Shown here piece after piece: positions 1 to 8,998 of a stretch of 64,000 bases of DNA (position 1 is its first letter; the number at the start of each line of letters is the position of its first letter). A program made the translations under genes and the position numbers. The stretch comes from Coneutiohabitans sp964457925. Lineage in GTDB: Bacteria > Zhuqueibacterota > Zhuqueibacteria > Zhuqueibacterales > Zhuqueibacteraceae. Under the pieces are notes generated by a model, which was not told the origin of the DNA, did no database searches, and was given only the letters and a program-made list of their open reading frames with translations. The stretch covers positions 186,001 to 250,000 of the forward strand of contig CAYWGH010000001.1 in NCBI GenBank assembly GCA_964457925.1, in the 5' to 3' direction.

Positions 1-1
1 C

Positions 2-769
2 ACACAAGCGAATCCCAATAAAAATTTGAATGTGCTCAAATCCGGCGACACATTGTTATTCCCGCTGCGCTCGGCCAGCTCGCCGAAGCCGGAGTTGCTG
101 AAGAGTGAGGCGGCCAGCGCGGTGTTGACCTACGTTGAAGGCGAGGTGAGCTATCGCCGGCCGCAACAAAATCCGGCCTTTCTGCCGGCGCGCCCGAACT
201 TGATTCTTTATAGCAGCGATGAAATCAAAACCGGAAAAGCCAGCCGCGCCGAATTGGTGCTGGACAATCGCAGCGTGTTGCGCCTTGATGCCAATTCGCA
301 CTTAAAAATCGAAAACCTGAAGCGCGAGGGCGCTTATCAAGCCAAGTTTGAATTCGCCGTCGGCTCGTTGTGGGCGCGCCTCTCGAAACTCTTTCAACAA
401 AAGCCGCAATTCGACGTGGAATTCCCCACCGCCATCGCGGGCGTGCAGGGCACGACGTACCGTTCCGTGGTTGCGCCGGATAGCGCGACGACGGTGCGTG
501 TGTACGAAGGCGCGGTGGAAGTGCGCGGCAGTCAAGCGCCCGCGCGGTCGCCTGGAGCACCGCAGCGCATCGGACCGCCGCAACAAGTGCCCGGGCCCTC
601 GCAGGTTTCGTTGGAAACTTGGATCAAGCTCGTGCGCGCCCAGCAGGAAATTCGCATCGCCAGAGATGGAAAGCCTTCTGATCCGGCTGCGTTTCGCGAT
701 CAAGGCGCAGAACTCGATTGGGTGCGCTGGAATCAGCAGCGCGATCGCGAGCTCGAAAGCGATTTGTAG
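2..769 (+). CDS. LysM-FecR domain protein (5' end outside window)
   Basis: The reading frame is open from the first bases of the window, so the gene begins upstream. The first visible residues (NPNKNLNVLKSGDTLLFP) look like the end of a LysM peptidoglycan-binding domain. A FecR-like domain follows, from about SAVLTYVEGEVSYRR to VRVYEGAVEVRG, containing the typical AGVQGTTYR stretch. The C-terminal third is Pro/Gln-rich and ends in a charged helix. A LysM plus FecR protein is expected in the periplasm or at the cell wall. It lies 122 nt before a CHASE2 sensor kinase on the same strand. Such FecR proteins often accompany CHASE2 signalling proteins, so it may present a wall-derived signal to that kinase (inference). 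A TTG at 26 could serve as an internal start, but that would cut the LysM domain, so I treat the gene as 5'-partial. Confidence 0.8.
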   Translation, partial: TQANPNKNLNVLKSGDTLLFPLRSASSPKPELLKSEAASAVLTYVEGEVSYRRPQQNPAFLPARPNLILYSSDEIKTGKASRAELVLDNRSVLRLDANSHLKIENLKREGAYQAKFEFAVGSLWARLSKLFQQKPQFDVEFPTAIAGVQGTTYRSVVAPDSATTVRVYEGAVEVRGSQAPARSPGAPQRIGPPQQVPGPSQVSLETWIKLVRAQQEIRIARDGKPSDPAAFRDQGAELDWVRWNQQRDRELESDL

Positions 770-891
770 TTGCCATTCTCGGTTGCGAGGGCGCTGCGGC
801 ACAAAATCGCCAAGTGGTATTCCAATGAACTTCGACATTCAAGCCGCCGCGAGTTTTATTTGAGTCCGGTTGCCATTGTGGCAATTTCATC

Positions 892-3123
892 ATGCCGACA
901 AAAATACCCCTGCGTGCAAAACTTCCTTTCCTGGTTGGCAGTGTGCTGCTCTTGATGGCGGCCTTGCTGCATCTGCGTTTGTTTCCGCTCTCCGGCGCAT
1001 TGGAATTCCTCGAACGCAAAAATCTCGATCTCATGTTTCGTTTGCGCGGCGAACTGCCGGCGGATTCGAGTATAATCATCGTGTCCATCGACGACGCCAG
1101 CTTGCAAAGCGCGGGCGCCTGGCCGTGGCCGCGGCGACAACTCGCCGAATTGCTGCAAAAGCTTGCTGCCGCCCGGCCAAAACTGATTGTGTTGGATGTC
1201 ATGCTGCCGGCGCGATCGGATGATCTCGACGGCGCCGCAGAGTTGGCGCACGTCATGCGCAGCAGCCGCGCCGGCGAGCTGATGTCGAACCGCGCCGGTG
1301 CGGATGCCTCGAACCAAGCTGGTGAGTCTGGGCCGAACCTTGAGCAAAACAGAGTCGGCATTGTGTTGCCGTATTATTTTCCCGAATTACACACGCGCGC
1401 ACATACCCCCACGCAACCGCTGCCCGAACCTGTGGCTGCGAGTGCGTTGATCTTGTTCGATGCACCGCTATCGGTCATGGAAAATGAGCCTTATTTGAAT
1501 GCTTATTCCATCAATCATGCTTCATTGGATTTGCTTTCGGCAAGTCTGCCCGGCGGCCACATCAATTTGATCACGAATGAAAAGAGCGGCGACAATCTCG
1601 TGCGCTGGGAAGCGCAGGTTGTGCGCTATGGGGAGTTTTATCTTCCATCATTGCCGTTGCAAATCGCGGCGCAAAGCCGGCAGCTCACGCGCAGCGAGAT
1701 TCACGTCCGAGCCGGTGAAGGCATTCAACTCGGCGATATTTTCATTCCCACGGATGCCCGCGGTTTCAGTTTGATGAATTACTACGGCCCGGCAGGCGCG
1801 TTTTCACAGCTTTCGGCTGCTGAGGTTTTGGCGGGTAAACCTGTGATTGAGTTGGCGGGCAAAATCGTGTTTGTGGGCGTGACGGCCGCAGGCACGCAAG
1901 ATTTTCTGGCAACTTCGTTTTCAGCGCGCATGCCGGGCGTCGAGAAACTCGCCACTTCCACTGCAAACATTTTGCATCAGCAGTTCTTGTCGCGTCCGGG
2001 TTATCTCACGTCGTTGGAGTTGTTGCCGGCGCTCGTGGTGGGCGTGTTGACATTGTGGCTTGGTTTGCAGCTTTCTAAGCGCACCACTGGCGTTTTGCTG
2101 GCGGGATTGGTTTTGTTGATTTGGTTTCTCGGCTTCAGCCTGTTTATCAACGGGCAAATGTGGATGCACAGCCTTGGCATGATGCTGATGATCTTGCTTG
2201 CCGGCGGCAGCGCTTTGTTTCTGCGCCAGAATGGCAAGACCCGGCGCGCGGCAAAAATGACGAAGCGCGCCGCGGTTGCAACGGAATTGATTTATGACGA
2301 ACGCGGCCCGCGCCGCCTGGGTCAATTCGAAATCATTGAAGAAATCGGCGCGGGCGCAATGGGAAAGGTTTATGCGGCAATGGATCCCACGCTCGGCCGC
2401 AAGGTTGCAGTAAAAATTTTGCGCGAAATGACCGGCCTCTCGGCGGCCGGACAGGAACGGCTGCGCGAGCGCTTTTTGCGTGAGGCGCGCGCCGCCGGCG
2501 CGCTGAATCATCCCAATATCGTCACGATTTATCAAGCCGAAGAAGCCGGCCGGCATTTTTATATTGCCATGGAGTTTCTGGAAGGCAAAACGCTCGACGA
2601 GATGATCGCCGCAGAAGGCCCGTTGCCGCTCAACCGTGTGCAGCGCTTTACGGCGCAGATCGCGAGCGGACTCGATTATGCGCATGCGCGCGGCGTGATT
2701 CATCGCGATATCAAACCCTCGAATCTCATGATTCTCGGCGGCGAGGCCGTCAAAATTTTGGATTTTGGCGTGGCGCATTTGGCGCAATCGACGCTGACGC
2801 AGGAGGGCGCGGTGTTGGGCACGCCCTGTTACATGTCGCCGGAACAGTTGCGCGGCGAAAAAATCGACGGCCGCTCCGATCTTTTTTCACTCGCGGCGGT
2901 GGTTTATGAAATGGCGACGCGGCAGCGGCCATTCGTGGGCGAAAACGTGGCAAGCATTTCCACGCAAATCGTGTCCGGGAAAATCACCCCGCCCTCCGCC
3001 GCCAACTCCAAACTGCCGGAAGCATTCGATCAAATTTTGCTCAAGGCATTGCATCAGGATCGCGCGCAGCGCTTTGCCTCGCCGGGGGAATTTGCGGCGG
3101 CGTTACAGGAGGTTAATCTCTGA
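892..3123 (+). CDS. CHASE2 sensor Ser/Thr protein kinase
   Basis: A 743-residue membrane receptor kinase. Residues ~11-30 form the first membrane helix. Residues ~35-370 are an extracytoplasmic CHASE2 domain, recognisable by DLMFRLRGE, IIIVSIDDASL and the later KIVFVGVTAAGTQD. Three further hydrophobic helices span ~375-445. A Hanks-type kinase domain runs from ~476 to the end: glycine loop GAGAMGKVY, VAVKIL lysine, catalytic HRDIKPSN (604-611), DFG and GTPCYMSPEQ. All key kinase residues are present, so it should be active. CHASE2 would sense a periplasmic ligand and the kinase would phosphorylate Ser/Thr in the cytoplasm, for example targets read by FHA proteins such as the one at 43436-44308. 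The FecR-type protein upstream is the obvious partner. The ATG was chosen because it directly precedes the first membrane helix. Confidence 0.93.
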   Translation: MPTKIPLRAKLPFLVGSVLLLMAALLHLRLFPLSGALEFLERKNLDLMFRLRGELPADSSIIIVSIDDASLQSAGAWPWPRRQLAELLQKLAAARPKLIVLDVMLPARSDDLDGAAELAHVMRSSRAGELMSNRAGADASNQAGESGPNLEQNRVGIVLPYYFPELHTRAHTPTQPLPEPVAASALILFDAPLSVMENEPYLNAYSINHASLDLLSASLPGGHINLITNEKSGDNLVRWEAQVVRYGEFYLPSLPLQIAAQSRQLTRSEIHVRAGEGIQLGDIFIPTDARGFSLMNYYGPAGAFSQLSAAEVLAGKPVIELAGKIVFVGVTAAGTQDFLATSFSARMPGVEKLATSTANILHQQFLSRPGYLTSLELLPALVVGVLTLWLGLQLSKRTTGVLLAGLVLLIWFLGFSLFINGQMWMHSLGMMLMILLAGGSALFLRQNGKTRRAAKMTKRAAVATELIYDERGPRRLGQFEIIEEIGAGAMGKVYAAMDPTLGRKVAVKILREMTGLSAAGQERLRERFLREARAAGALNHPNIVTIYQAEEAGRHFYIAMEFLEGKTLDEMIAAEGPLPLNRVQRFTAQIASGLDYAHARGVIHRDIKPSNLMILGGEAVKILDFGVAHLAQSTLTQEGAVLGTPCYMSPEQLRGEKIDGRSDLFSLAAVVYEMATRQRPFVGENVASISTQIVSGKITPPSAANSKLPEAFDQILLKALHQDRAQRFASPGEFAAALQEVNL

Positions 3124-3278
3124 TGAGGAACATCGCATCTGGCAGCGCATTGACCAGCTTTTGACGCAAACCGGGAAACGCGAATAGCGTTGTCGGAAAC
3201 GGCAAGCATGCTGGAAAGAGCGCGTTGCCGTTGACAGGCTCGGTCAACGGTTTCTCCGCAATCCTCCATCCGACATCA

Positions 3279-5540
3279 TCATTCGGCAATCCGCAATTCA
3301 ACGACGGCATTATAATCGGGAATGCCGCTGGCAGGATCGATCACGCCGCGGCGGATGATGACGTTACCCTCGGGCCAATGCACCTGCAGGTTGCCGGTTT
3401 TGATCGGCGCGAACTTGACACGGCCGCGAAACTCGCCGATGTGATTTTTCAAAATCACCCAATCACGCTCCCGCAAGCCCAGACGTTGGGCATCTTCTTG
3501 ATTCATCAAAACATCTTCACGCCGTGCGCCATTGAGCGGATCGCGTTCGGCTTGCACCATGCTGTTGAATTGCTTGCCGCGGCGCGTGGTCACGGTGAAT
3601 GTGCCGTTGCCCGTCCGGTCGTGCGCTTGCTCAACCCCCTCGCGTTGGGGCAAGTGCAGAGCAGCAAAAGCCGCGCGGCCCCCCGGTGTTTCGAATTTCC
3701 AGCCCTCGCACAGCCGCGGGCCGCCCCATTGCATGGCATCGCCCTTTTGTTTGAGATGTTGAATGCCGTCATAAAACGGCGCGGCCTGCGCGATTTCCCG
3801 GCGAATCTGCCCGGCGCTTTCAAAATGAATTTGCGCGCGCCGTTCGGGAAACACATGCTCGGCCATTTCCATGAAAATTTCCCACTCGCTTTTTGATTCG
3901 CCCACACGCCGGCCGGGAATCTCCGGCGAAAAATAAATGCGGCGTTCGGTCGAGGTTTCCGTGCCGCCGCCGGTTTGCTCGAAACGCGTGCGGGCCGGCA
4001 ATAAAACAACTGTTTCCTTCGGTTCCACAAACATCTGCGGCGAGAGCACGATGTCTTGATGCACACGCAGCGGCGTGTTCGCCAGCGCCGCGCGCACAAA
4101 ATCCGGTTCCGGCAAGGTTTCGAGAAAATTGCCACCGGCAGAATACAGCAAATCGAGTTTGCCCGCATGCGCCGCCTCGATCATCTCCACCGCGGAATAG
4201 CCCTTTTGCGCCGGCACAGCAAAGCCCCACAACGCCTCGAATTTCTTCGCATTCTCCTCGTTCACTGCAAGGCCGCCGGGAAAAAGATTGTGCACGGCGC
4301 CCACTTCCGCGCCGGCTTGCACGCCGCTGTGCCCGCGAATCGGCACCAGCCCGCATTTCTCGCGCCCCACAAAGCCTTTGGTGAGCGCGAGATTGATGAT
4401 GGCCTTCACGTTCTCGACGCCATGGCGATGCTGCGTGACGCCCATGCTCCACACAAAAACCGCAGTTTTGGCGTTTGCCAACATCTGTGCGAAGGCAAAC
4501 ATCTCCGCGGAGGCAGCGCCCGAAGCTTGTTCGAGACTCTCCCAACTTTGTCCGTCCAACATTGTTTTGAGTTGATCGAAGCCCCGGGTGTGCTGTTGGA
4601 TAAAATTTTGATCGACCCAATTCTGCGCGATCATGTGTTTGATCACGCCGTTGAGAAAGGCAATATCGCCGCCGATGTGCACATGAAAAAAGCGATCGGC
4701 GAGTTTGGTGCCGAACCAGGCGCTCTCGAAAACCGAGGGCACCCAGTAGCGCTCGAGTCCCGGCTCGCGATAGGGATTGATGACGGCGATTTTCGTGCCT
4801 TGCTTTTTGGCGTAATACATGTATTTCGTGGTCACCGGCTGATTGTTGGGCGCATCGCTGCCGATGAACACCAGCAAGTCTGTGCCAAGCCAATCCGTGT
4901 ACGAACAGGTCGAGGCGGCAGCGCCAATCATCTGCTTGAGCGCAACCGTGCTGGGCGCATGGCAAATGCGCGCGGAATTGTCGATGTTATTTGTGCCGAG
5001 AAAGCGCGCCGCTTTCTGCGCGACATAGTAAACTTCATTGGTGAGGCCGCGCGAGGTGAGATAAAACGCAATGCGATTCGGATCCGTGGCGCGAATTTTT
5101 TGCGTGATGGCGTCATATGCCTGCTGCCACGAAATTCGCGTAAAGCCGGATTCACCGTTGCGCCGGATCATGGGATAAGGCAAACGACCCAAGGCGCGCA
5201 ATTCCGCGGCATTCATTTTTTGGAGTGAGGTGGCATCTGCAAGTTTGCGAATATCCAGTGCCGGCGCGGTGTTCAGTCGCATGAGGTGCAGGCGTACCAT
5301 GCAGAGATGCACGCCGTCGAGGGTGAAATCGCGCATGCCGGTGGTGCCGAGCGCGCAGCCGTCGCACACGCCGTCATTCAAAATGCGCCAGGCGAACGGC
5401 AGTTGATCGCGATTCTGCCAAGCGACTTTCAGCATTTCAAAATAATGATTGGGCTTGACCTGGCCGAGGCCGTTGGGGATTAAAGAGACCCACGTCTCCG
5501 GAGAGAAGAGTTTCATGCAGGTGTTCCGGTTTTTGCTCAC
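3279..5540 (-). CDS. FdhF/YdeP-type molybdopterin oxidoreductase
   Basis: A 753-residue molybdopterin (bis-MGD) oxidoreductase of the formate dehydrogenase alpha-like FdhF/YdeP group. The N-terminus has VCDGCALGTTG followed by HLC (Cys-x2-Cys-x17-Cys), as in related proteins. The middle carries the molybdopterin-binding core (RGLTNEVYYVAQKAARFLG, LLVFIGSDAPNNQP, FVWSMGVTQHRHGVENV). The C-terminal ~120 residues (FTVTTRRGKQFNSMVQ, DVLMNQEDAQRLGLRERDWV, VHWPEGNVIIRRGVIDP) are the molydop-binding beta-barrel. No twin-arginine signal is visible, so it is probably cytoplasmic. The substrate cannot be read from sequence; several members of this group have no proven formate activity. The start may be GTG 5540 or ATG 5516 (MKLFSPETW); neither has a clear ribosome-binding site. 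No dedicated redox subunit lies beside it. A palindromic repeat copy sits just upstream. Confidence 0.85.
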   Translation of the reverse strand: MSKNRNTCMKLFSPETWVSLIPNGLGQVKPNHYFEMLKVAWQNRDQLPFAWRILNDGVCDGCALGTTGMRDFTLDGVHLCMVRLHLMRLNTAPALDIRKLADATSLQKMNAAELRALGRLPYPMIRRNGESGFTRISWQQAYDAITQKIRATDPNRIAFYLTSRGLTNEVYYVAQKAARFLGTNNIDNSARICHAPSTVALKQMIGAAASTCSYTDWLGTDLLVFIGSDAPNNQPVTTKYMYYAKKQGTKIAVINPYREPGLERYWVPSVFESAWFGTKLADRFFHVHIGGDIAFLNGVIKHMIAQNWVDQNFIQQHTRGFDQLKTMLDGQSWESLEQASGAASAEMFAFAQMLANAKTAVFVWSMGVTQHRHGVENVKAIINLALTKGFVGREKCGLVPIRGHSGVQAGAEVGAVHNLFPGGLAVNEENAKKFEALWGFAVPAQKGYSAVEMIEAAHAGKLDLLYSAGGNFLETLPEPDFVRAALANTPLRVHQDIVLSPQMFVEPKETVVLLPARTRFEQTGGGTETSTERRIYFSPEIPGRRVGESKSEWEIFMEMAEHVFPERRAQIHFESAGQIRREIAQAAPFYDGIQHLKQKGDAMQWGGPRLCEGWKFETPGGRAAFAALHLPQREGVEQAHDRTGNGTFTVTTRRGKQFNSMVQAERDPLNGARREDVLMNQEDAQRLGLRERDWVILKNHIGEFRGRVKFAPIKTGNLQVHWPEGNVIIRRGVIDPASGIPDYNAVVELRIAE

Positions 5541-5586
5541 TGCCGTGGATTTATACCGATTTCGGATTATCGATCGCGGATCACGG

Positions 5587-5704
5587 AATTTGCGATGTTA
5601 CATTCCAAAAAGCACCGGCGTGTCGTGGAGGTCGCCGAGTATGATTGATCAGTATTCTCGGGGGAACTCTGCGCCTCAGCGGTGAATCTGGCATAGTTGG
5701 GCCA
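5587..5704 (-). repeat. Palindromic 120-bp element, copy 1 (reverse orientation)
   Basis: This intergenic stretch matches the elements at 8013-8132 and 63764-63884 when read on the minus strand. Shared blocks include TTTTTGGAATGTNACAT at one end and the plus-strand block AACTCTGCGCCTCAGCGG, with GTGAATCTGGCATAG after it, at the other. It is the most diverged copy: the TTAA ends are degraded (AATT / CCAA). It lies between the MFS gene and the oxidoreductase gene, where it may also affect the oxidoreductase promoter. Confidence 0.7.
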
Positions 5705-5732
5705 ATGTCGTTTCGGCTTGTCCTGCTCGTGA

Positions 5733-6989
5733 TCACGACGAGAAAATTTGGGTTTTGCGGTTTGAAAATGGCATTATGCTCTCTTCCAGCGGCTTCAGAG
5801 TCTTGAAGCTATGATACAACAACAAATCGTAAACAATTTTTAAACCGCCTGCCAATAAGAAAGGCATGCTGATAAACGACGTATTCGCCAGCAAGAGCCC
5901 GGCGAGGGCGGGAGAGAGCGAAGCGCCGATTGAACGGGCAATTGCGGTTACGCCCGCGGCAGCCGAGCGTTCATCCGGCGCGACCACTGCCATGGTGTAG
6001 GATTGGCGCGTCGGCACATCCATTTGTGAAATGCTGAAGCGTACCAACAACACTCCAATTGCCCAGGGCAAGCTCGGCATAAGCGGCACAAGGCACAACA
6101 ACACATTCGAGGGAATGTGCGTGAAAACCATGGTGTTGATCAACCCGAAGCGCGCCGCGAGACGGGCAGCCAATAACGCCGACACTCCCGCAAGAATGTT
6201 CGCGCCAAAGAAAATGCTGCCCAGCATGCTTTCGTTGACGCCAAATTTCACATAGAACCAATAGGCGAGCATGCTTTGAATCACGAAGCCGCCGGCAAAT
6301 GCATCGAGCGCGAACAGGGCGCTCAATTTCATGACGATCGGGCGCGAACGGTGCAAACCGAATACCTGAGGCTCACGCGAGGCTTGATTGGTTTCGATTG
6401 CCGGCGTCAGTTTGAGAAAAAGCAGAATGAGCAGCACGCCTGCTGCAGCATAGCCGAGCAACACGTCACGGTAGGCGGCCAGCGGTGAAAGCCCGAGATC
6501 TTGCAGCGTCTGGGCCAGGAAGCCGCCGGCAAGCGCGCCCAATGCTGTCGCGCAGGAACCGGCAAGATTATACCACGCAAACATATGCGTGCGCCGTTCC
6601 TGCGGCAATAGTTGCGACAACGCAGCTTGTTCAATTGAAAGAAACGGGCCGATCTCGCCGCCGCTCGGACTAATAACACCGATAATTGCGACAACCAGCA
6701 GCACGACAAAATTGCCGGTGAGAGCGAAGACCGCGCCCGCGGCCACCATCAACCCGGCGCCGAGCAATAGCATGCGCTGCCGGCCCAGGCGATCGGCTGA
6801 GGTCGTCATCCACAACGAGAGTGCAGCGTCGCCGATCAGCGTGAGCGTGAATAACATACCGATCTGGCCCTCATCCAAGCCGGCTTGCGCCAGATACAAC
6901 GCCAGCACCACGGACAAAAAGCCATAAGCAAACAAGCGCGTGATGCGCGTGGCAAACAGCAGCGTCACGTCACGTTTCGAGGGCGTCAT
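5733..6989 (-). CDS. MFS transporter
   Basis: A 418-residue, strongly hydrophobic protein with about 12 predicted membrane helices, typical of the major facilitator superfamily. The signature after helix 2 is visible as TTSADRLGRQRMLLLGAG, a variant of the DRxGRR loop, and a second-half equivalent occurs at ARLAARFGLINTMVF. Substrate cannot be deduced; drug or metabolite export is the usual guess for this subgroup. It starts 3 nt downstream of the stop of the DUF4349 lipoprotein gene (6993), so the two are probably cotranscribed in the order lipoprotein then transporter. The start ATG 6989 gives a short cytoplasmic N-terminus (MTPSKRDVTLLFATRITRLF) before helix 1. Confidence 0.9.
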   Translation of the reverse strand: MTPSKRDVTLLFATRITRLFAYGFLSVVLALYLAQAGLDEGQIGMLFTLTLIGDAALSLWMTTSADRLGRQRMLLLGAGLMVAAGAVFALTGNFVVLLVVAIIGVISPSGGEIGPFLSIEQAALSQLLPQERRTHMFAWYNLAGSCATALGALAGGFLAQTLQDLGLSPLAAYRDVLLGYAAAGVLLILLFLKLTPAIETNQASREPQVFGLHRSRPIVMKLSALFALDAFAGGFVIQSMLAYWFYVKFGVNESMLGSIFFGANILAGVSALLAARLAARFGLINTMVFTHIPSNVLLCLVPLMPSLPWAIGVLLVRFSISQMDVPTRQSYTMAVVAPDERSAAAGVTAIARSIGASLSPALAGLLLANTSFISMPFLLAGGLKIVYDLLLYHSFKTLKPLEESIMPFSNRKTQIFSS

Positions 6990-6992
6990 GGT

Positions 6993-7937
6993 TTATTTTG
7001 GGGGCGGATTCGGCATCGCCGGCGATTTGCGGCCTCTGAAGCGGTGATAAAGTTTGAGGAATCCCCACCAACAAAGAAAACCCAAAGGCACCAGCGGCAG
7101 CACGGCGATCACGAACGTGATGCTGGCGCTCAACACATCGCCGAAGCCTTCCAGGCCGTTTTCAAAGCCGCGTTTGATTTTGCCCCAAAAGCTGTCACGG
7201 CCGCCGGTAAGGAGCGGGCGCGGCTCGTATAAATTGACGCTGATGGTTGACAGCGCCACCTGATCGGCGAGAAAACGCTTGCGGCCTTCCATGCGTTCGA
7301 TCTCTTCACGCACCTCGACGAGCGCGCGCTCAACCTCCAAAATCTCAGTGGTTTTGCTGGCGGTGCGGAGAATCTCTTGAAAGCGCTGCTCGGCTTTGCG
7401 CTTGTTGTCGAGGCGAGCAGAAATGTCATAGAATTCTTCAGTAACATCGTTGCCGTTGATGCTTTCGCTATTGGTTTTCTTGACAAGTTTCTTCAGCGCG
7501 GTCAGGGTTTCATCGAATTTATCCGAAGGAATGCGCAACGCCACTCGGCCGGATTTGCGATTCTCATCAGAGACGCTGGTTTGGGAAGAAACAATGTAGC
7601 CGCCATTCTGTTCGGCGAGATTTTGCACGCGCGCGCGCGCCTCGTCAAAGTTTTCCACCTCGCAGACGAGATCAGCGGTTTTAATGAGCATGCGTGTTTG
7701 CTGTGCCGGGGCAAAAGAGGGCGCAGCAGGTGATTCACTCTTGCCAAGCGAACTCGCGCTTAATGCGTCGTACATATACTCGGCGCTGCCTTCATTGTTT
7801 GGAGCCGGTGGCGCGAGTTCGGAATACCTGACGACACTTTGAACCTGGTCCTGTTGCTCGGATTGCTGCGTTCCGCATCCCAGTAGAATCAGGAACAGAA
7901 GCGTGAGAAGGCTTAACAAGCTTTTCTTAAGTTTCAT
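6993..7937 (-). CDS. DUF4349 lipoprotein
   Basis: I place the start at ATG 7937 (MKLKKSLLSLLTLLFLILLGC), which gives a lipoprotein signal peptide with the lipobox LLGC; 12 extra codons upstream (to 7973) look untranslated. The mature part matches the DUF4349 pattern: RMLIKTADLVCEVENFDEA, NGGYIVSSQTS, GRVALRIPSDKFDE, a coiled-coil stretch of about 60 residues around NKRKAEQRFQEILRTASKTT and EILEVERALVEVREEIERME, then ALSTISVNLYEP. One membrane helix near the C-terminus (TFVIAVLPLVPLGFLCWWGF) is followed by a basic tail. The protein is probably anchored in the inner membrane with a periplasmic domain. Its biochemical role is unknown. It precedes the MFS gene by 3 nt in an apparent two-gene operon. 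Confidence 0.85.
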   Translation of the reverse strand: MKLKKSLLSLLTLLFLILLGCGTQQSEQQDQVQSVVRYSELAPPAPNNEGSAEYMYDALSASSLGKSESPAAPSFAPAQQTRMLIKTADLVCEVENFDEARARVQNLAEQNGGYIVSSQTSVSDENRKSGRVALRIPSDKFDETLTALKKLVKKTNSESINGNDVTEEFYDISARLDNKRKAEQRFQEILRTASKTTEILEVERALVEVREEIERMEGRKRFLADQVALSTISVNLYEPRPLLTGGRDSFWGKIKRGFENGLEGFGDVLSASITFVIAVLPLVPLGFLCWWGFLKLYHRFRGRKSPAMPNPPPK

Positions 7938-8012
7938 AGTAGTGCCTGCTGATGGAGTATTATTCGTCATCAAAATTCGAATTGCAAATGATTAATGATT
8001 AACGGCCAAACA

Positions 8013-8132
8013 TTAACTTGATCATGTCAGATTCACCTCGGAGACACAGCTTTCGCTGAGAATTCACGCAAGCGTACTCTGCGAACGCCGCGACTCTGTG
8101 GTGGTTTTTGGAATGTGACATGGTCAAATTAA
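8013..8132 (+). repeat. Palindromic 120-bp element, copy 2
   Basis: The element begins TTAACTTGATCATGTCA and ends TGACATGGTCAAATTAA, an imperfect terminal inverted repeat with TTAA at both outer ends. The interior halves are also partly complementary, so the whole element could fold into one long imperfect hairpin. It is near-equal in length to the copy at 63764-63884 (121 bp) and aligns with it along its length. It has no coding capacity. It fills most of the 7938-8405 intergenic region, which otherwise holds only the promoter of the next gene. Confidence 0.75.
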
Positions 8133-8295
8133 TTGGCAAGTGTTGATTGTTAATGATCGGGGTGGAATGATCATTGAATTACTCAAACCACGGCCAGGCC
8201 GTAGGCGATGCCTGATGAAAACATTGATCGCCGCAAGCATACGATTTGCACTCCCCAAAATCAAGCAAATATCCGAGCTTATGATGAAAAACCGT

Positions 8296-8324
8296 TTGAC
8301 TTTCCTGCTAAAATTTCTTATTTA
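8296..8324 (+). promoter_or_regulatory. Sigma-70-like promoter TTGACT-17-TATTTA
   Basis: The -35 box TTGACT (8296-8301) and -10 box TATTTA (8319-8324) are separated by exactly 17 bases in an AT-rich stretch, about 80 nt before the ATG at 8406. It should drive the small secreted-protein gene. The call is by pattern only. Confidence 0.5.
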
Positions 8325-8405
8325 ATGTTCACAAAAATCAACGGTTCGCTGAGGCGGAAGGACAAGTCATCATTTGATCAACGTCGCAATTTTGAGAGGT
8401 TTGCC

Positions 8406-8921
8406 ATGAAGATAGTTGCTCTCGTTTTGTTGACACTCATCTTGCCCTCGTTGGCGGCGGCGCAATTCAAAGAACAAACCCAGCCGATTCCGTTCTCGCG
8501 CTTGCTGACCTCGTCGTTGACCCAGCCGCAAGGTTTGGTGAGTCTGTTCGGTTTGAATCCGAGCCGCTTCTCGATGCAGCAAAGCTTTGCGCTTTCTTAC
8601 ACGAGTTTTGGCGGACACGGCTACAGCCAGGGCGTTTATTTGAACACGATGGGTTATCGCCTTGCCGATAACATGAATGTCTCGTTGCAATGGGGATTGA
8701 TGAATCAGCCGCTGGGCTCGTTCGGCGTCCCCGGCATGTATGACAACGGCTTCTTTGTTTCGCGCGCGAGCTTTGATTACAAACCCAGCCGCAATCTCGC
8801 GTTCAGCGTGCAATATAGCACCATGCCATACCGCTATTACAGCCCGTATCGTTATTCCGGCGGTTACTATGATAACTGGTGGGAGCCTTCGCCCTCATCA
8901 GCGCCGTCGCAAGATAAATAG
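8406..8921 (+). CDS. Small secreted or outer-membrane protein, unknown function
   Basis: The ATG at 8406 starts a clear signal peptide (MKIVALVLLTLILPSLAAAQ), so I use it rather than the longer open frame from 8208. The mature protein is ~150 residues, rich in Tyr, Ser, Gly and Phe, with alternating polar and hydrophobic stretches (FALSYTSFGGHGYSQGVYLN, NMNVSLQWGLMNQPLGSF, NLAFSVQYSTMPYRYYSPY) that suggest beta-strands. It ends in a low-complexity Tyr/Ser/Pro tail. It may be a small outer-membrane-associated protein. I do not recognise a family. A promoter-like site lies ~80 nt upstream, and GAGAGG sits 5 nt before the start codon. Confidence 0.7.
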   Translation: MKIVALVLLTLILPSLAAAQFKEQTQPIPFSRLLTSSLTQPQGLVSLFGLNPSRFSMQQSFALSYTSFGGHGYSQGVYLNTMGYRLADNMNVSLQWGLMNQPLGSFGVPGMYDNGFFVSRASFDYKPSRNLAFSVQYSTMPYRYYSPYRYSGGYYDNWWEPSPSSAPSQDK

Positions 8922-8998
8922 TTTGTGAACATGAGTGACTCGCCGCGTGCGGGTCATTTTTTTGTCGTATCACCTAACTAAGTTTGAGGAAAAGGAGC

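Noticed and set aside
4056..5228. Long plus-strand open frame opposite the molybdopterin oxidoreductase
   Set aside because: It is a GC-rich shadow of a well-conserved gene on the other strand; the translation has no family-like features.
8150..8290. Possible riboswitch in the G/C-rich stretch before the small secreted gene
   Set aside because: It lies upstream of the promoter-like boxes and matches no aptamer core I know.
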